A stretch of DNA of 64,000 bases from Lachnospiraceae bacterium G41 (GCA_900100245.1 FNEU01000001.1:1-64000); one strand, 5' to 3'; counted from the stretch's first letter, positions 42,094 through 51,037 are shown. Translations and numbers: made by a program. Notes: generated by a model not told the origin, from the letters alone.

Positions 42094-42822
42094 TTATTCT
42101 GTTGAAGGCTTTCTCCAGCCTTTAATATCCGAGTTTTGAATAGCAGTAAATATTCTTTCTCTGACGCCCGGAGCATCATCGTTAATAGATTTTATAAGGT
42201 CTTTCGCATACTGCCTCTTGGTATATCCGTCAACCGGGCAGGGAGATTTTAAAACAGGAATATTATTAGCCTTTACAAATCCGATTATATCGGCTTCTTT
42301 CATGTAAATAAATGGCCTTATAACAGTAACACCCGTACGATCCAGGAAAGTAACGGGAGAGAAGGTATTCTGTCTTCCTTCGTAGATTAAAGACATCATA
42401 TAAGTCTCAACCACATCGTCCTGATGATGAGCGTAAGCAATCTTATAAATCCCGCGTTCTTTTAGGAAATTATACATTGCGCCTTTACGCATTTTAGCAC
42501 ATAACGAACAGGGATTTTCTTCTTTTCTTATATTAAAAACAATATCTGAAATATCTGATTTAACGAGTGTGTATTCCACATCCAGCTCATCGCAAATCTT
42601 CTTAATATCATCAAAATTTACATTTTTAAAACCCAAATCACAGGTAATAGCGATAAGAGAGTAGTGTACGGGGTAGAAGCGTCTCATTCCTGCGAGCGAA
42701 TATAGTAGAGCCAGGGAGTCTTTGCCGCCCGAAATGCCGACTGCAATTATGTCTCCTTCTTTTATCATTTCATAGTCATCAACGGCTTTGCGCGTTTTTG
42801 ACATTATCTGCTGAAGTTTCAT
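42094..42822 (-). CDS. TtcA-like tRNA 2-thiocytidine biosynthesis protein
   Basis: The 242-residue PP-loop ATPase has AVGISGGKDSLALLYSL near residue 30, an internal CSLCAKMRKGAMY (CxxC) near 105 and CPVDGYTKRQYAKDL near 205. This fits the TtcA/TtuA class that adenylates a tRNA base for thiolation with an Fe-S cluster. The target nucleotide cannot be read from the sequence; TtcA acts on C32. The gene is 25 bases upstream of the recombinase gene in the same operon. Confidence 0.87.
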   Translation of the reverse strand: MKLQQIMSKTRKAVDDYEMIKEGDIIAVGISGGKDSLALLYSLAGMRRFYPVHYSLIAITCDLGFKNVNFDDIKKICDELDVEYTLVKSDISDIVFNIRKEENPCSLCAKMRKGAMYNFLKERGIYKIAYAHHQDDVVETYMMSLIYEGRQNTFSPVTFLDRTGVTVIRPFIYMKEADIIGFVKANNIPVLKSPCPVDGYTKRQYAKDLIKSINDDAPGVRERIFTAIQNSDIKGWRKPSTE

Positions 42823-42937
42823 TTTTAGACCTTTTTTATTAGTTTTTTTACCATATTGATTATAACATATTTATATAGAATTATAGTAATTTATGGTTTA
42901 TAATTTTATTGTATTTATATTTATTAAAGGTGTAAAA

Positions 42938-43828
42938 ATGGGTAAAAGAATAATTAAATTTATAATTGCATTTGTTGTGGCAATAATCCTTGGAGCAATA
43001 GCCGGTCTTATTTTGGCAGTTGTAAGAATTGCAGCGCCCGAATATTATGATTTAACAAAATTCATAATGAATACAATATTCTGGATAATTATGGCTTTAG
43101 CTTTTATAGTTATATTCATTATTATCGGAGTTTCCACCATAAAAGAATTCAACTTCATGAAGCTGGTAAATAACGAATTAATGTATAACGGATTGACCGA
43201 AACAATTTACAATGCAGCTTCTAAAAGAAAGGAAAGGTATAAGAAAAACAAAACAAGCGTCGGATATGTCGGAAGCGTTAATATGATGATAAATTTCTTG
43301 GCGATGCAGGATAAATTTAAAGAAGCAGAAGAGATGTTGGAAGAGTTCGATTTAATCGAATTAAAAGATAAGATGAAGATTGAATCCGGAAATCCCAACA
43401 GATCAAATGCGACAACATATTTTGGACTTTTGGATACTGCAATGTGTCTATACATAGAATTAAATAATAAAGAAAAGGTTGAATATATTTATTCGATTTT
43501 TAACCCTTTATATAATCTGTACATTGCAAAATTTGATTATTTAACGGATGTTTTATACGAGGCAAAAGTTAAATATCTGATATTTAACGAAGAATTCAAC
43601 GAAGCAAATTCAATACTGGATATTTTAAAATCTAACCGGCCGTTTTTATATTATGCATTTTTGTTGGATGTACATAAAAAGAAAAAGGAAACAAATAAGG
43701 ATCTGATTGAAGAAACTTATAATAATGCGATAACAGAAGCTGAAAAACTTGCTTCAAAGGGCTTCTTTAAACAATCACTGGCAAAGAAAAAGGAAGACAT
43801 TTATAAAGAATTGGCCAAAGAGGGATAA
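42938..43828 (+). CDS. Membrane protein with helical-repeat cytoplasmic domain
   Basis: The start at 42938 follows AAAGGTG and gives 296 residues; a further upstream ATG has no RBS. Two membrane helices lie at residues ~6-30 (FIIAFVVAIILGAIAGLILAVV) and ~48-68 (TIFWIIMALAFIVIFIIIGV). The remaining ~220 residues are helical, with TPR-like pairs (KFKEAEEMLEEFDLIEL, YEAKVKYLIFNEEFNEANSIL). Not a family I can name. Its stop lies 2 bases before the next transporter gene, so it may be a cytoplasmic partner of that transporter. Confidence 0.72.
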   Translation: MGKRIIKFIIAFVVAIILGAIAGLILAVVRIAAPEYYDLTKFIMNTIFWIIMALAFIVIFIIIGVSTIKEFNFMKLVNNELMYNGLTETIYNAASKRKERYKKNKTSVGYVGSVNMMINFLAMQDKFKEAEEMLEEFDLIELKDKMKIESGNPNRSNATTYFGLLDTAMCLYIELNNKEKVEYIYSIFNPLYNLYIAKFDYLTDVLYEAKVKYLIFNEEFNEANSILDILKSNRPFLYYAFLLDVHKKKKETNKDLIEETYNNAITEAEKLASKGFFKQSLAKKKEDIYKELAKEG

Positions 43829-43830
43829 TC

Positions 43831-45276
43831 ATGAAATTCAAATGGGATAAGAAATATTTATACTGGGGTGTAACCGCACTTGTTGTTTTGGCAATTGTGG
43901 TATTGTTTAATTTCCTTTTAAACAACAATCTGGCCATCAGAACAGCCATCAGTAAGTTAGTAAGGATATTGCTTCCGATTATTTTAGGATTTGTATTTGC
44001 ATTCCTTGTAAATCCTTTAATGAAATGGTTTGAAGTATCCGTATTTTCATTGTTTGACAAAAAAGCTCCCGACAGAGTGCTTTTGCCAAAATGGAAGAAG
44101 AATTTATATAGAATTCTCGCAATGGTTTTATCATACATTGTCATAATTGTATTGATAGCATGCTTTGTAATCGCTGTAATCCCTCAAATAAGCGAAAGTA
44201 TTGTAAATATTTCGGTTTTATTTCCTAAATACAAGGAAAACTTCACGGTTTGGTTTGACGGTCTTACCCGCAAATATCCGGAGCTTTATAAGTATTTAGG
44301 CAATTACATCAAAGAAAACGAAGAAATAATTGATAACTGGACCGATACAACGCTTGTTCCTTGGTTAACATCAATGGCTTCAAAATCTTCAGTTTACCTG
44401 TTAACATTCTTTAAAGCTCTGAAAGACATTGTAATCGGATTTATCGTATCGATTTACGTTTTATCCAAAAAAGAACTGTTTAAGGGCCAGGCAAAGAAGA
44501 TTGTTTATTCGATTTTCAATGTTAAAAACGGTAATATCATCATAAAAAACACGCGAATGGCCAGCGATAAGTTCTCCGGATTTATAATCGGTAAAATCGT
44601 AGATTCGCTTATAATCGGCTTTTTATGCTTCTTAGGATGCTCAATTATTAAGATTGAATATCCAGTTTTGATTGGTTTAATCATCGGTGTAACCAATATA
44701 ATTCCTTTTTTCGGACCGATTATCGGTGCAATTCCTTGTTTATTGCTGTTACTTATAATTAACCCGATACATGCGCTTTATTTCCTCATTTTCGTCATCA
44801 TTTTGCAGCAATTGGACGGAAACTTTATAGGACCAAAGATTCTTGGTTCATCTACAGGAATTTCAAGTTTCTGGGTTATATTCGCAATTACTGTATTTGG
44901 CGGTTTCTGGGGAATACCCGGTATGATTATCGGCGTTCCTTTAATGGCTGTAATTTACACATTAATCCAGTCAGCTTTGGACATAACGCTTAGAAATAAA
45001 GAATTGTCCAAGGATACAGATGATTATGTTTATCTGGATCATATTGATAATGAAAATAAAGAATTTATTGATCGTGAATTACCAAGTGTTTTAATGGCTA
45101 AGAAAAAAGCTGAAAAGAAAAAACTTGCTAAAAATAAAAAGAAGGAAAAAGAATTAAAAAGGCAGGAAAAACTTCAAAATAAAGAAAAAGCCTCTGAAAA
45201 CGATAAAAATGTCGTTGATAAGGAAAATATCGCTGAAAACGACGAAAAAGCGAATACAGACGAAGAAAAATCTTAA
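43831..45276 (+). CDS. AI-2E family transporter
   Basis: The 481-residue protein has the AI-2E (PF01594, YdiK/PerM) layout: two N-terminal helices, a soluble segment (residues ~110-175), and a C-terminal bundle with the family core IGLIIGVTNIIPFFGPIIGAIP near residue 285 and LQQLDGNFIGPKILGSSTGISSFWV near 330. The tail from ~395 is highly charged (KKKAEKKKLAKNKKKEKELKRQEK). Some members export autoinducer-2, others act as Na+/H+ antiporters, so the substrate is open. Confidence 0.92.
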   Translation: MKFKWDKKYLYWGVTALVVLAIVVLFNFLLNNNLAIRTAISKLVRILLPIILGFVFAFLVNPLMKWFEVSVFSLFDKKAPDRVLLPKWKKNLYRILAMVLSYIVIIVLIACFVIAVIPQISESIVNISVLFPKYKENFTVWFDGLTRKYPELYKYLGNYIKENEEIIDNWTDTTLVPWLTSMASKSSVYLLTFFKALKDIVIGFIVSIYVLSKKELFKGQAKKIVYSIFNVKNGNIIIKNTRMASDKFSGFIIGKIVDSLIIGFLCFLGCSIIKIEYPVLIGLIIGVTNIIPFFGPIIGAIPCLLLLLIINPIHALYFLIFVIILQQLDGNFIGPKILGSSTGISSFWVIFAITVFGGFWGIPGMIIGVPLMAVIYTLIQSALDITLRNKELSKDTDDYVYLDHIDNENKEFIDRELPSVLMAKKKAEKKKLAKNKKKEKELKRQEKLQNKEKASENDKNVVDKENIAENDEKANTDEEKS

Positions 45277-45311
45277 AAAAACATCAAAAAAGTGATTTTT
45301 TAGCATAAATT

Positions 45312-45340
45312 AACCGGTATTAATAAAATACCGGTTTTTT
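45312..45340 (+). terminator. Terminator after the AI-2E gene
   Basis: Stem AACCGGTATT / AATACCGGTT with a short A-rich loop, followed by TTTT. Confidence 0.85.
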
Positions 45341-45408
45341 ATTTGAAAGATTAGTTAATTCATTAGATAAACTAAATTAAAGTAATTTAATCGCTTACCA
45401 CAATATCT

Positions 45409-45489
45409 AATAATTTAACGCAGCAGTTAAGGTGGCTTACCGATACACGAAAACCACTCTTTTGAGCCTTAACTCTGCGTTAAATTATT
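45409..45489. repeat. Long imperfect hairpin with 23-bp stem
   Basis: AATAATTTAACGCAG plus AGTTAAGG (one bulged C between) pairs exactly with CCTTAACT and CTGCGTTAAATTATT. An inner GTGG / CCAC pair sits in the 34-base loop. The right arm covers the stop codon of the minus-strand gene at 45485. There is no strong T run on either side, so it is not a typical terminator. Confidence 0.75.
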
Positions 45490-46117
45490 CTTTTGCGAAT
45501 AGTTGCACGTAATCTTCTATGAGCTTTACGGCGCCTTCAATGCCGGTTTTTGCTGAATTTATACACAAATCATATGATGATGCACGTCCCCATTTGTTGT
45601 CCGAATAATAATTATAATAGCTTGCACGTGCTCGGTCTTTTTTATCAATAAGTCCGTTTAAGTTATTTTCAGACATTTCAGGATTTTCAGAAGCGATTCT
45701 TTTAAGACGAAAGTCTTTATCTGCATAAATGAAAATAGATAAGAGATTTTCATTATCTTTTAGGATATAATCCGCACATCTTCCGACTATTACGCAAGGA
45801 CCTTCGCTTGCGATATTTTTTACAGTCTCATACTGCGCTAAAAAGATTTTCTGGCCGTAAGGCATATCTGTTACGGAACCGCGGTTAAAACTGATTGAAT
45901 AAGGATCCGTTACCAGATTGTATAGAAAACTGGACGTGGGCTTTTCATCATGTTCCATGATTATTTCCTTACAAAGCCCTGATTCCTTCGATACACGGTC
46001 AATAAGGGCATTATCATAGAATTTTACGCCTAATTTCTCTGCCAGCTTCTCTCCTATTTCGTGTCCGCCTGAACCGTACTGTCTTCCGATAGAAATGATA
46101 AATTTGTTTTCTGCCAT
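45485..46117 (-). CDS. Cytidylate kinase-like family protein
   Basis: The 210-residue P-loop protein has FIISIGRQYGSGGHEIGEKLAEKLGVKFYD at the start, which fits the cytidylate kinase-like family (PF13189) rather than true Cmk. Further family features are the IVGRCADYIL motif near residue 110 and RASYYNYYSDNKWG near 162. The substrate is not known for this family. It is a single gene: the downstream RluD gene starts 36 bases upstream in the minus direction and a hairpin overlaps its stop. Confidence 0.9.
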   Translation of the reverse strand: MAENKFIISIGRQYGSGGHEIGEKLAEKLGVKFYDNALIDRVSKESGLCKEIIMEHDEKPTSSFLYNLVTDPYSISFNRGSVTDMPYGQKIFLAQYETVKNIASEGPCVIVGRCADYILKDNENLLSIFIYADKDFRLKRIASENPEMSENNLNGLIDKKDRARASYYNYYSDNKWGRASSYDLCINSAKTGIEGAVKLIEDYVQLFAKE

Positions 46118-46153
46118 AATAAAGTCCCCCTTATTTTAATTTATCAAAACTTT

Positions 46154-47077
46154 TTATTTTCTTAATTTATTTAATAATTCAACAAATTCGTTATTCAAAG
46201 GCGCTTCGAATTCAACATATTCTTTTGTTGTAGGATGAATAAATCCTATAGTCTTTGCATGTAAAACCTGTCCTTCGATTCCGAATTTATTGTTTGCTGC
46301 ACCATATGTATAATCACCAAGTAAAGGATGATTTAAATATTTCATTGCTACGCGAATCTGATGCGTTCTTCCGGTTTCGAGTTTAAATTCTACTAAATCA
46401 TAACCGTCAAATGATTCAAGCACTTTATAATGCGTCACAGCGTGTTTTCCGTGCATTTTATCGCATACAGACATCTTTTTGCGGTCATTCTTATCTCTGT
46501 CTAAGAATACGTCTACAGTGCCTTCATAGTCTTTTAAATGCCCCGTAACGATGCCCTGATATATTCTGGTGATTGAATGTTCTTTTAACTGATCTGCTAT
46601 AAATCTGTGCGCAGAATCATTTTTACAGATAATAAGTGAGCCTGAAGTATCTTTATCGATTCTGTGAACGATTCCCGGTCTTAAAATTCCGTTAATTCCG
46701 GACAATTTATCTTTGCAATGATATAAAACTGCATTTACAAGCGTTCCTGTTAAATGTCCGGGTGCAGGATGAACCACCATTCCCTTTGGCTTATTTACAA
46801 TCATAAATTCATCGTCTTCATAGATGATATCAATAGGAATATCTTCGGGAAGAATCTCAAGCGGTAAAGGCTCGGGAACATTTAATTCAATTTCATCATC
46901 TTCTTTTAATTTGTATGAAGATTTTGAAACAACTTTACCGTTTACGTTTATGTTTCCTTCTTTTATGAGCTTTTGTAAATAAGTTCTGGACGCATCTTTA
47001 TAAACATTGCTTAAAAATACGTCGATTCTTTCTTCATTATCGTCAGCTATGAATTTGTAAGTCGTAAAATCGCTCAT
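46154..47077 (-). CDS. rluD: RluD-like 23S rRNA pseudouridine synthase
   Basis: The 307-residue protein has the S4 domain (ERIDVFLSNVYKDASRTYLQKLIKEGNINVNGK), the catalytic motif VHRIDKDTSGSLIICKN near residue 140, and GRTHQIRVAMKYLNHPLLGDYTYG near 238. This is closer to canonical RluA family than the gene at 24857. It would modify U1911, U1915 and U1917 of 23S rRNA. lspA, which precedes rluD in many Bacillota, is absent here; a hypothetical gene takes its place. Confidence 0.93.
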   Translation of the reverse strand: MSDFTTYKFIADDNEERIDVFLSNVYKDASRTYLQKLIKEGNINVNGKVVSKSSYKLKEDDEIELNVPEPLPLEILPEDIPIDIIYEDDEFMIVNKPKGMVVHPAPGHLTGTLVNAVLYHCKDKLSGINGILRPGIVHRIDKDTSGSLIICKNDSAHRFIADQLKEHSITRIYQGIVTGHLKDYEGTVDVFLDRDKNDRKKMSVCDKMHGKHAVTHYKVLESFDGYDLVEFKLETGRTHQIRVAMKYLNHPLLGDYTYGAANNKFGIEGQVLHAKTIGFIHPTTKEYVEFEAPLNNEFVELLNKLRK

Positions 47078-47692
47078 TTATTCCTTTTCCCAAGACTTTT
47101 CGTCGTAGGTTATCTCTTCGAATGCTGATAAAATAACATCATCGCCCGGAAGGCTTGTCTCAATACCCTTACCGAGTTTGCATAAAAGCTTTGTATTATT
47201 ATCTTTCTTAGCAACAGTTTTCTTATATATATCAAATAAATCCTTCGCTTTGCATTTACACTGCGAAATCATTACTTTGTAAGGAACCAAGAGGTCTCTA
47301 ATTTCCAAATATTCTTCGTTTGAAATCAAATCCGTCTTAAAAGACACAAATGCCAGCAATACAAGGCTTAATGACACGCAGTCGGCCTCAGTGAATTTGC
47401 CTGTTTCTTTTAATACTTCATAAAAAATATTATCGGCGAAATATATATCGCTCTCATTATCTTCATCATATGCCTTTTTATGCACGTTTAAGGCTTCTTT
47501 GATAAAATGTTCAAGTGTCTCCTCATCCTGTGCTATAAGCTCGTAATTGTTATTCTCAAGCCACATGAAAAACTTCGCTTTGTATAATGCGCCAAGTCGT
47601 AATGCATGTGACATTAAAGTAATGTAATCTTTGGGATCGGCTCCCTTGATATTTTCTACGTTTAAATTCTTAAAAGCTTCTTTTGAAATCAT
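47078..47692 (-). CDS. Hypothetical helical protein
   Basis: The 204-residue protein is soluble and mostly helical, with LMSHALRLGALYKAKFFMWLE near residue 28 and a Cys-containing CKCKAKDLFDIYKK near 150. No family is recognised. It stops exactly where rluD starts (0 gap), so it is co-transcribed, and it may be an accessory factor or simply linked by position. Confidence 0.7.
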   Translation of the reverse strand: MISKEAFKNLNVENIKGADPKDYITLMSHALRLGALYKAKFFMWLENNNYELIAQDEETLEHFIKEALNVHKKAYDEDNESDIYFADNIFYEVLKETGKFTEADCVSLSLVLLAFVSFKTDLISNEEYLEIRDLLVPYKVMISQCKCKAKDLFDIYKKTVAKKDNNTKLLCKLGKGIETSLPGDDVILSAFEEITYDEKSWEKE

Positions 47693-47720
47693 TAATGTAA
47701 TCCTTCTATATATAAAAATC

Positions 47721-47746
47721 GAGTATGGATGTTAATCTCCATACTC
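47721..47746 (-). repeat. Hairpin 1 of the 47.7 kb cluster
   Basis: GAGTATGGAT / ATCTCCATACTC hairpin in the gap between the sepF unit and the hypothetical gene. Confidence 0.6.
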
Positions 47747-47798
47747 GCGCGCCAGCCGCATGCTGCGAAGCAGCAAATTTCCTTATGCGGCTGTGCGC
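47747..47798. repeat. GC-rich nested hairpin
   Basis: GCGCGCCAGCCGCAT pairs with ATGCGGCTGTGCGC; inside is a perfect GCTGC-GAA-GCAGC stem-loop. It is far more GC-rich than its surroundings. It lies between two other hairpins. Confidence 0.7.
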
Positions 47799-47800
47799 AT

Positions 47801-47826
47801 AAAAAGGGCAGGGAATTTCCCTGCCC
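47801..47826 (-). terminator. Terminator after sepF
   Basis: A perfect palindrome GGGCAGGGAATTTCCCTGCCC followed on the minus strand by TTTTT. It is 18 bases beyond the sepF stop. Confidence 0.88.
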
Positions 47827-47844
47827 ATATTATTTTTAAATTAA

Positions 47845-48240
47845 TTACAGCATGCTTTCGGAATCTTCGTCCTCTTCTCTCTTATCTCCTACTATTCCTA
47901 CTTCTGCAGGGCAGATAAGGAAAATGAACTCGGAAATCTTCTGCATTGAGCCATCGATTGCATATACAGAACCTGCTGTAAAGTCGATAAGTCTCTGGCC
48001 TACTGCCTTGTTAACCTTTGATAAATCAAGGATAACTGCTCTTCCGTTTAATAAAGTATCAGCAATTTCGTATGAATCGTTATCAAAAGAACTTGCAATA
48101 ATATTGCAAATTTCAAAACTGCTTGAACCCGAACCGCTGTTTTTGTTTGTAGATCTCTTAAGCAATGATGAAAATCCTCCCGATTTTTTCTTACCTTCTT
48201 CTTTATCGTCGTCAAATACATCCATTACGCTGCTAACCAC
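47845..48240 (-). CDS. sepF: Cell division protein SepF
   Basis: The start is a GTG (48240) with AGGAGG eight bases before it, giving 131 residues. The N-terminal part is a Lys/Ser/acid-rich linker; the SepF core runs from about residue 42: IASSFDNDSYEIADTLLNGRAVILDLSKVNKAVGQRLIDFTAGSVYAI, then ISEFIFLICPAEVGI. SepF tethers FtsZ to the membrane; the usual N-terminal amphipathic helix is not obvious here. It follows yggS by 12 bases, the Ylm order of Gram-positive bacteria. Confidence 0.9.
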   Translation of the reverse strand: MVSSVMDVFDDDKEEGKKKSGGFSSLLKRSTNKNSGSGSSSFEICNIIASSFDNDSYEIADTLLNGRAVILDLSKVNKAVGQRLIDFTAGSVYAIDGSMQKISEFIFLICPAEVGIVGDKREEDEDSESML

Positions 48241-48252
48241 TTTGAATTCCTC

Positions 48253-48948
48253 CTAAACATAATTTCTGGCACCAAAGATTGCGGTTCCGACTCTTACAAA
48301 ATCAGCACCTTCTTCAATGGCCACCGTGTAATCACAAGTCATTCCCATTGACAGAAAAAACCTGTTTTTATTATACAATCCTTTATCTTTTAGGTCAACC
48401 ATTAAAGAACGCAATTGCACAAAATATTGACGGTTTTCTTCGGCATTTTCAACATATGGCGCACTAGTCATAAGTCCTAAAACTTCAATGCCTTCTATCT
48501 TGTTTATTTCTTTAAAATTCTCTTCAAGGTTTTCGCTTGTAAATCCGAATTTGGTATTTTCCTCAGCCACATTTACTTCAAGAAGTATTTTTACGGTTAT
48601 ATTTCTTTTACGAGCTTCTTTACCTATTGCCTCGGCTAAATGAAGCGAATCGACGGAATGAATCATGTATACCTTATCGATAATATACTTGATTTTATTG
48701 GTCTGAAGATGTCCGATCATATGCCATCTGATATCATCAGGCATAGTCTCCATTTTTGATGCCAGCTCCTGCACATAATTCTCGCCAAAATCCCTGTAAC
48801 CAAGATCATACAATTCTTGAATCATTTCACAGGGCTTTGTTTTGCTGACAGCGATAAGTGTGATATCCTCGCTGTATCTAGCGCCTTTTTCGGCAGCAAT
48901 ATCGATATTCTTTTCTACTTCTTTTATGTTTTCAAGTAATTCGCTCAT
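48253..48948 (-). CDS. yggS: YggS family pyridoxal phosphate homeostasis protein
   Basis: The 231-residue alanine-racemase-fold protein has the PLP lysine in LIAVSKTKPCEMIQELYDLG near residue 35, WHMIGHLQTNK, and the C-terminal GMTCDYTVAIEEGADFVRVGTAIFG. It controls free PLP and amino-acid/keto-acid balance. It is adjacent to sepF and stands in the place of ylmE. Confidence 0.95.
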   Translation of the reverse strand: MSELLENIKEVEKNIDIAAEKGARYSEDITLIAVSKTKPCEMIQELYDLGYRDFGENYVQELASKMETMPDDIRWHMIGHLQTNKIKYIIDKVYMIHSVDSLHLAEAIGKEARKRNITVKILLEVNVAEENTKFGFTSENLEENFKEINKIEGIEVLGLMTSAPYVENAEENRQYFVQLRSLMVDLKDKGLYNKNRFFLSMGMTCDYTVAIEEGADFVRVGTAIFGARNYV

Positions 48949-48951
48949 TTT

Positions 48952-50502
48952 TTACTCATAAATATATTCGTTATCTTTTACTTTAGATGCATCAAGAGCA
49001 ATGTAATCGTAAGGCTTAATCATCGTATATTGAGGATCTATGATAATGTATTCCTCATTCTCATAAAGCTTTTTGATGTTCTTAAAATCAGCATAGCCCT
49101 GATTTATCTTATAAACTCCTAAAAGAGTCGCAGTCCGGTTAATCGTATACGAAGTAACTTCATCCGCTCCGTAAACAGTATTGTTTAGTTTAACCACACT
49201 TCCGTCGACATAGTACTCTCCTCCGTCTGTTCGATATACATTAAGCTCAGTTGTTACAAATGTCTTGGTACCGTCTTCGAGGTATTTATCAAGTTTAACG
49301 CATACGGTATTGGTAGTATCGTTAAAATCAAACGCAACAGTATCGGGAATAAGCAGGAATTCCTTTTCAACAACGGAACTCTTTGGAATCTTATAACCTG
49401 AATTTTCATTCATAAAGATTTCAAAATCAATAAATCTGTTGTTTAAATAATCAGCCACGGATACATTAAATGTAACCACGCAGATCTTTTCGATGGATGT
49501 GTTCTTTCCGGGCGCGATAGCATCTATGATTTTAACTTTACCCTTTAAGGTTTCCTGGTTCTTTAAGAATTTGACTTTCATCTCTTTGCCGTCAAATTCC
49601 TTTGCCTTCTCCTCTTCTATCGGGAATACAAGCTGCCAGGTGTTTGATGTCACGAGCTTATAAGCGAAATCGCCTTCTTCAACAATTTCATTATTGGCAA
49701 TCATATGCTTCGTATATTCTCTGTCTTTGTCAAAATACGCTGAATTGATGTCTTCAAGCTTAACATCCTCATAATCGTCATAATAATATACGACATATCC
49801 GGTCTTGGCATTTTCAGCACCGTCAGCACAGTAATACTTATTAACATTGGTACCGTTTAAACTCATAGAGGAAATCTTGTTTAAAATATAAAGATTTGAC
49901 ATCTTTAAGCTGATACTGTCCAAATCGTCCTTAAAATCATATACGTCAACAAAATCAGAATGGTTATATTCTTTGGAGAATTTAACGATTTCACTCTTAA
50001 TTTCAACTAAATCGTCCTGTGAAAGCGTACTTGCATCACCTGTCTGATTTGTCATCATTTCTTTGATTTTACCTGAACCGTCTATGGAATATACAAGATC
50101 GTTATGAGAAGCCTTTTCGCCCTCTTTTAGATAGAAATTATAATATCCGGAGCTTTTCGCATAGTAAATCTCTTCTTCACGTAAAATAAGTCCCGTGTAA
50201 GAATTCTGTTCACTTAAAGCGCCTTCTTTTACCTGATACGTGGAAATATTTTTAGAATTAACGTATTTGTATCCGCTATAAAAGAGATAAGCAGCGATTA
50301 AAACTATGAAAGCATAAAAAATAATCCTGAAAGAAATGATGTTTCTTTTAGGAAGAAAAATAAGGGAGCCCTTTTTAGACGAAGAATCATCGTTTTTCTT
50401 GGAAGATTTCGCTTTGGATGCGTTTTCTTTAGGCTGATTCTCTGTTTTTATCCCTCTTCTTTTATTGTTGCCTTCGTTGTTGAAATCGAATCTGCTCTGC
50501 AT
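48952..50502 (-). CDS. HlyD-like membrane-anchored protein
   Basis: The 516-residue protein has a basic, Ser/Lys-rich cytoplasmic N-terminus (residues ~1-55), one membrane helix (residues ~57-78, IIFYAFIVLIAAYLFYSGY) and a large beta-rich outer part. The first outer segment (AKSSGYYNFYLKEGEKASHNDLVYSI) resembles the lipoyl-type hinge of HlyD/RND adaptor proteins; a shorter coiled or helical span separates it from a second one. A barrel-like C-terminal half follows. Gram-positive bacteria lack an outer membrane, and no ABC transporter or peptidase is adjacent, so its role in division or envelope is an inference from the sepF neighbourhood. Confidence 0.75.
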   Translation of the reverse strand: MQSRFDFNNEGNNKRRGIKTENQPKENASKAKSSKKNDDSSSKKGSLIFLPKRNIISFRIIFYAFIVLIAAYLFYSGYKYVNSKNISTYQVKEGALSEQNSYTGLILREEEIYYAKSSGYYNFYLKEGEKASHNDLVYSIDGSGKIKEMMTNQTGDASTLSQDDLVEIKSEIVKFSKEYNHSDFVDVYDFKDDLDSISLKMSNLYILNKISSMSLNGTNVNKYYCADGAENAKTGYVVYYYDDYEDVKLEDINSAYFDKDREYTKHMIANNEIVEEGDFAYKLVTSNTWQLVFPIEEEKAKEFDGKEMKVKFLKNQETLKGKVKIIDAIAPGKNTSIEKICVVTFNVSVADYLNNRFIDFEIFMNENSGYKIPKSSVVEKEFLLIPDTVAFDFNDTTNTVCVKLDKYLEDGTKTFVTTELNVYRTDGGEYYVDGSVVKLNNTVYGADEVTSYTINRTATLLGVYKINQGYADFKNIKKLYENEEYIIIDPQYTMIKPYDYIALDASKVKDNEYIYE

Positions 50503-50518
50503 TGGTGTTTTCGTATAT

Positions 50519-50543
50519 AAAGCCCCGGAAAAACCGAGGCTTT
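50519..50543 (-). terminator. Hairpin after the small P-loop gene
   Basis: AAAGCCCCGG / CCGAGGCTTT (one mismatch) with an AAAAA loop. The T run is short, so termination may be partial and the HlyD-like gene may still be read through. Confidence 0.5.
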
Positions 50544-50570
50544 AATATAAACTTAAAATTCTAATCTATT

Positions 50571-50990
50571 TTATAATGCTTCCATTACCTTATCTTTTAA
50601 AGATTCGGGAATATCCCCGTCAGTAGTGGAAATTGCTGCATAAATGTCTATTCCGAAATTTTTGCTAAGTTCATCGAGCTGCTTTATTATAGTTTCCAAA
50701 TCATTTATCGAAGTATGCGACAATGCTAAGAAATTGTCGAAATAAAGTTCCTGAATATCGTGATCGCCGGAAATGATTCCGAGAAGAAAACCTATGAACA
50801 TATCACCTGAGGATATATCATATTCTGAAGCATTGATGAGTCTAATCTTGTTGTTAAGCTCATACATATGCTTGGTTGAAGTATCGAGATAAACGATGTT
50901 TCCTAAAATCTCCTTTACCTGAGAGTTTACTTTTTCGAGCAAAAATCTTGATTTGCCCTTTCCGTTCTTGCCTGTTATTAAATTGACCAT
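50571..50990 (-). CDS. Small P-loop protein (putative ATPase)
   Basis: The 139-residue protein starts MVNLITGKNGKGKSRFLLEKV, where GKNGKGKS is a Walker A motif (residues 7-14). A Walker B-like strand with two acidic residues, QELYFDNFLAL, lies near 83. The ABC signature motif is not visible and the protein is too short for a full ABC ATPase, though the GKNGKGKS start is ABC-like. I cannot name its partner. The strong RBS (GGAGGTGTG) and own promoter suggest a real, expressed gene. Confidence 0.75.
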   Translation of the reverse strand: MVNLITGKNGKGKSRFLLEKVNSQVKEILGNIVYLDTSTKHMYELNNKIRLINASEYDISSGDMFIGFLLGIISGDHDIQELYFDNFLALSHTSINDLETIIKQLDELSKNFGIDIYAAISTTDGDIPESLKDKVMEAL

Positions 50991-51037
50991 TGTAACACAC
51001 CTCCGATTGGAAATATTATAGTTTAGTGCATGTAAAT

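Noticed and set aside
42893-42937. Longer N-terminus for the two-helix membrane protein
   Set aside because: The added residues (MVYNFIVFIFIKG) look hydrophobic but no RBS precedes them, and AAAGGTG fits the start at 42938.
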